From: Terrimonas_A sp051954695
GTDB taxonomy: Bacteria > Bacteroidota > Bacteroidia > Chitinophagales > Chitinophagaceae
DNA length: 64,000 nucleotides
NCBI GenBank assembly: GCA_051954695.1
Contig: JBQCHL010000018.1
Coordinates: 124,001-188,000 of the forward strand
Reading direction: 5' to 3'
Shown piece by piece: positions 62,444-64,000 of this stretch (its first letter is position 1; the number at the start of each line of letters is the position of its first letter). The translations under genes were made by a program, and so were the position numbers. The notes beneath the pieces were generated by a model. It was not told where the DNA came from. It made no database searches and saw only the letters and a list, made by a program, of their open reading frames with translations.

Positions 62444-62833
62444 TCAGACCCTGAAAACCCGTTGCAGGATATATTTATCGGATTCCTGGGGCCAGTAAGG
62501 AGGGGCTGTATCAAAAAGATGGTCCAGGCGGCTTAATAAGATATGACAGGATAAAAAGGATTGATACTTTATTGCCCGTTTGAATTTACTGAGCTCAGTA
62601 TCACTGTCCCTGTCATCTTCTGGTGAATCAATAAAGAGATAATCGTTTTCGGCAGTGATGGAACTGTGTTTGGCCGGGGTTGAATCCAGGTCGGCCATAT
62701 TCCGCTTCCCTTCCATTTCATGGTGATAGGTGCGGGCATAGCAGCAATTCCGGGAATGCTGACCTGCAAAAACACGGTCGGCGCCACTCATCAGGAATAA
62801 ACAAAAGCTTATAAGAAATACTGCTATTTTCAT
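62444..62833 (-). CDS. Small exported protein of unknown function
   Basis: Protein of 129 residues with a signal peptide (MKIAVFLISFCLFLMSGADR ... FAG). The mature part has a Cys-Cys-Tyr segment near residue 30 (HSRNCCYARTYHHE), an acidic stretch and a basic/aromatic C-terminus. No family recognised. It lies upstream of the efflux genes on the same strand and might be co-transcribed with them. Confidence 0.55.
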   Translation of the reverse strand: MKIAVFLISFCLFLMSGADRVFAGQHSRNCCYARTYHHEMEGKRNMADLDSTPAKHSSITAENDYLFIDSPEDDRDSDTELSKFKRAIKYQSFLSCHILLSRLDHLFDTAPPYWPQESDKYILQRVFRV

Positions 62834-62938
62834 TCAGCCTCAAAAATAGACAAGATTGTGCGAGGTGTCAGTTAAGATTTGTAAACGAATGGTTAACGGG
62901 GGTGATAATTAAGTGCGAACGACTGTTTGCGAGGTGTT

Positions 62939-63580
62939 TTATTCCACAAATCTGTAGCTGGCATGCGTGTCATAATCAATCCAATGTTTTTTCTTCAGCT
63001 TCTCTATATAATCGAGGGTGGTAAATGTGTGAGGGCTTGCGACAGAATCACCCACCCGTTCAAAAGTATGCAATAGTGTTTCTTCCAGGCAGCTTGAAAT
63101 GCTCATGCCTTTGTGTTCGGCAAGATCAGCCAGCAAAGCGGCTAATCTTTTTTCCAGCCTTACCGGCACGTCTACCCGTTCGATCCTGACAGGAGGTCCC
63201 TGGTTGTAAATATAATGGCCAAAGCCCAGGTGATTTCCATCGGGGTCGGCAACCTGGTAGTCGCGCAAACCGTATTCACGGTCACCAATAGGGAAACTAA
63301 TAGTGACCCCATTTGCCTGGTGCATTTTGTAAAGAGCATTGGCGTCACCTACCACGAAATTGACCTCCGCTTTTTCAATAGGGCCATCGGCTTGCTGTGC
63401 TGCATGAATGGTTGTTTTGCCAAGGTCAAACCCGGCATAAACGGTTGGTTCTCCCCAGGTGAAGCGTAGGGTAAATCCCAGCTTTTGGGTATAAAATTCA
63501 ATTGTAGCGTGAATGTCTTTCACTCTGATGGTTGGAAAGAGTTGGCTGCATTCGATAGAAGTGGCGACTGACGACTCCAT
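62939..63580 (-). CDS. VOC/glyoxalase-fold protein with ribbon-helix-helix-like C-terminus
   Basis: Protein of 213 residues. Residues 10-130 form a VOC domain (LFPTIRVKDIHATIEFYTQK, GEPTVYAGF, YQVADPDGNHLGFGHYIY) like bleomycin-resistance/glyoxalase proteins. Residues about 138-175 read VDVPVRLEKRLAALLADLAE followed by KGMSISSCLEETLLHTFE, the strand-helix-helix pattern of CopG/Arc-type ribbon-helix-helix domains. The metal ligand set of a true glyoxalase is incomplete by eye, so binding rather than catalysis is possible. Whether the tail binds DNA is open. Confidence 0.75.
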   Translation of the reverse strand: MESSVATSIECSQLFPTIRVKDIHATIEFYTQKLGFTLRFTWGEPTVYAGFDLGKTTIHAAQQADGPIEKAEVNFVVGDANALYKMHQANGVTISFPIGDREYGLRDYQVADPDGNHLGFGHYIYNQGPPVRIERVDVPVRLEKRLAALLADLAEHKGMSISSCLEETLLHTFERVGDSVASPHTFTTLDYIEKLKKKHWIDYDTHASYRFVE

Positions 63581-63693
63581 AGTTTGAGTATTTAATGGAA
63601 CAAGACAGAAGGTATCTGCTGAATAAAGATACGAAAACCGGATGGGAGAAAGCCTGGCTGCGGCAGTACTAAAATCGGTTGGATGAGGGAAAC
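63581..63693. other. Short intergenic stretch, nothing recognised
   Basis: About 110 bp between the VOC protein and the fragment at the right edge; it should contain the promoter of the VOC gene if that is transcribed alone. Confidence 0.3.
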
Positions 63694-64000
63694 TTACAGG
63701 TATACCTGGAGTATCTCAAACCGGCTATGTATCAGCTCTGTTGTATAATAGTCGTTTGTTTTGGTTTCTTTCATCCGCACATTGATCATCTTCTTTGGTT
63801 GCAGTTTCTCTTTATATTTCGAAGCAATGTATTTCAGGTTGCTGTCGGTAATGCTTGCTTCGATCGTTTTTCCTTTCCATAAAAATTTTCCCTGATACGC
63901 ATTGTCTGTTTTATTCAGGCTTAAAATTTCCATGATCTCATCCTGGTAAAATATATCTTCTTTTATCTGATCTATGGAATTGGCAAGTTTATCAAATTCG
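63694..64000 (-). CDS. C-terminal fragment of an unidentified protein (partial)
   Basis: The frame is open to the right edge, so the start is outside the window; an ATG at 63933 is probably internal because the frame continues without stops (residues EFDKLANSIDQIKEDIFYQD precede it). The visible part is about 101 residues, with a charged helix and a beta-rich end (GKFLWKGKTIEASITDSNLK). No family recognised. Confidence 0.5.
   Translation of the reverse strand, partial: EFDKLANSIDQIKEDIFYQDEIMEILSLNKTDNAYQGKFLWKGKTIEASITDSNLKYIASKYKEKLQPKKMINVRMKETKTNDYYTTELIHSRFEILQVYL

Noticed and set aside
1..64000. tRNA, rRNA, CRISPR, insertion sequences, prophage or integrase genes
   Set aside because: None was seen on reading; no transposase, integrase or repeated spacer structure is present.

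Overview
The window is chromosomal DNA of a Bacteroidota bacterium, most likely of the Chitinophagaceae type. The reasons are a SusC/SusD pair, a TonB-dependent transporter ending in Phe, glycosidases of families typical of plant-polymer degraders (GH51, GH95, GH97, GH105, GH127), a fused CcoN-CcoO oxidase, no recognisable Shine-Dalgarno sequences and moderate GC. I saw no rRNA, tRNA, CRISPR array, insertion sequence or phage gene. Both window edges cut a gene.

Region A (1-14746) holds a DadA-type FAD amino-acid dehydrogenase, an APC amino-acid permease and an AraC regulator. Divergent from the regulator is a tight plus-strand run: a GH97 alpha-galactosidase-like enzyme, GH127 beta-L-arabinofuranosidase, GH51 alpha-L-arabinofuranosidase, DPP-IV-like peptidase and aminopeptidase P-like peptidase. 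Together these activities match the bonds in plant extensin: alpha-Gal on Ser, alpha- and beta-L-Araf on hydroxyproline, and Xaa-Pro/Hyp peptide bonds, followed by uptake and oxidation of the imino acid. I propose it as a hydroxyproline-rich glycoprotein utilisation locus.

Region B (14779-37978) is a 14-gene minus-strand run with no gap above 100 bp: susC, susD, a heparinase-like protein, a DUF4861 lipoprotein, GH105, then iolJ-iolB-iolC-iolD-iolA-iolE-iolG, a LacI regulator and an SGLT-type symporter. It joins a SusCD polysaccharide-utilisation unit to a complete myo-inositol pathway, which suggests an inositol-bearing, uronate-containing glycoconjugate as substrate. A GH95 enzyme is divergent from susC across a 461-bp regulatory region.

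Region C (38094-55392) is a low-oxygen, sulfur and redox island. It holds a Crp/Fnr regulator, a TauE-like permease, a persulfide dioxygenase-rhodanese fusion, a YeeE/YedE pair, a zinc alcohol dehydrogenase, a full cbb3 oxidase set (ccoI-S-NO-Q-P-G-H plus a SafE-like protein, including a 56-residue CcoS), the Fe-S repair protein ScdA/Ric, a PAS histidine kinase and a receiver-CRP fusion regulator. At least six FNR-like boxes (TGAY-N4-RTCA) lie 44-73 bp before start codons here, so the island looks like one regulon.

Region D (55393-64000) holds an unrecognised 141-residue protein, a secreted ABM-fold protein, an RND efflux operon (membrane fusion protein, inner-membrane pump, outer-membrane factor) ending at a clear hairpin, a small secreted protein, a VOC protein with a ribbon-helix-helix-like tail and a gene fragment cut by the window edge.

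Functions are assigned from motifs and remembered family features, not from database searches.
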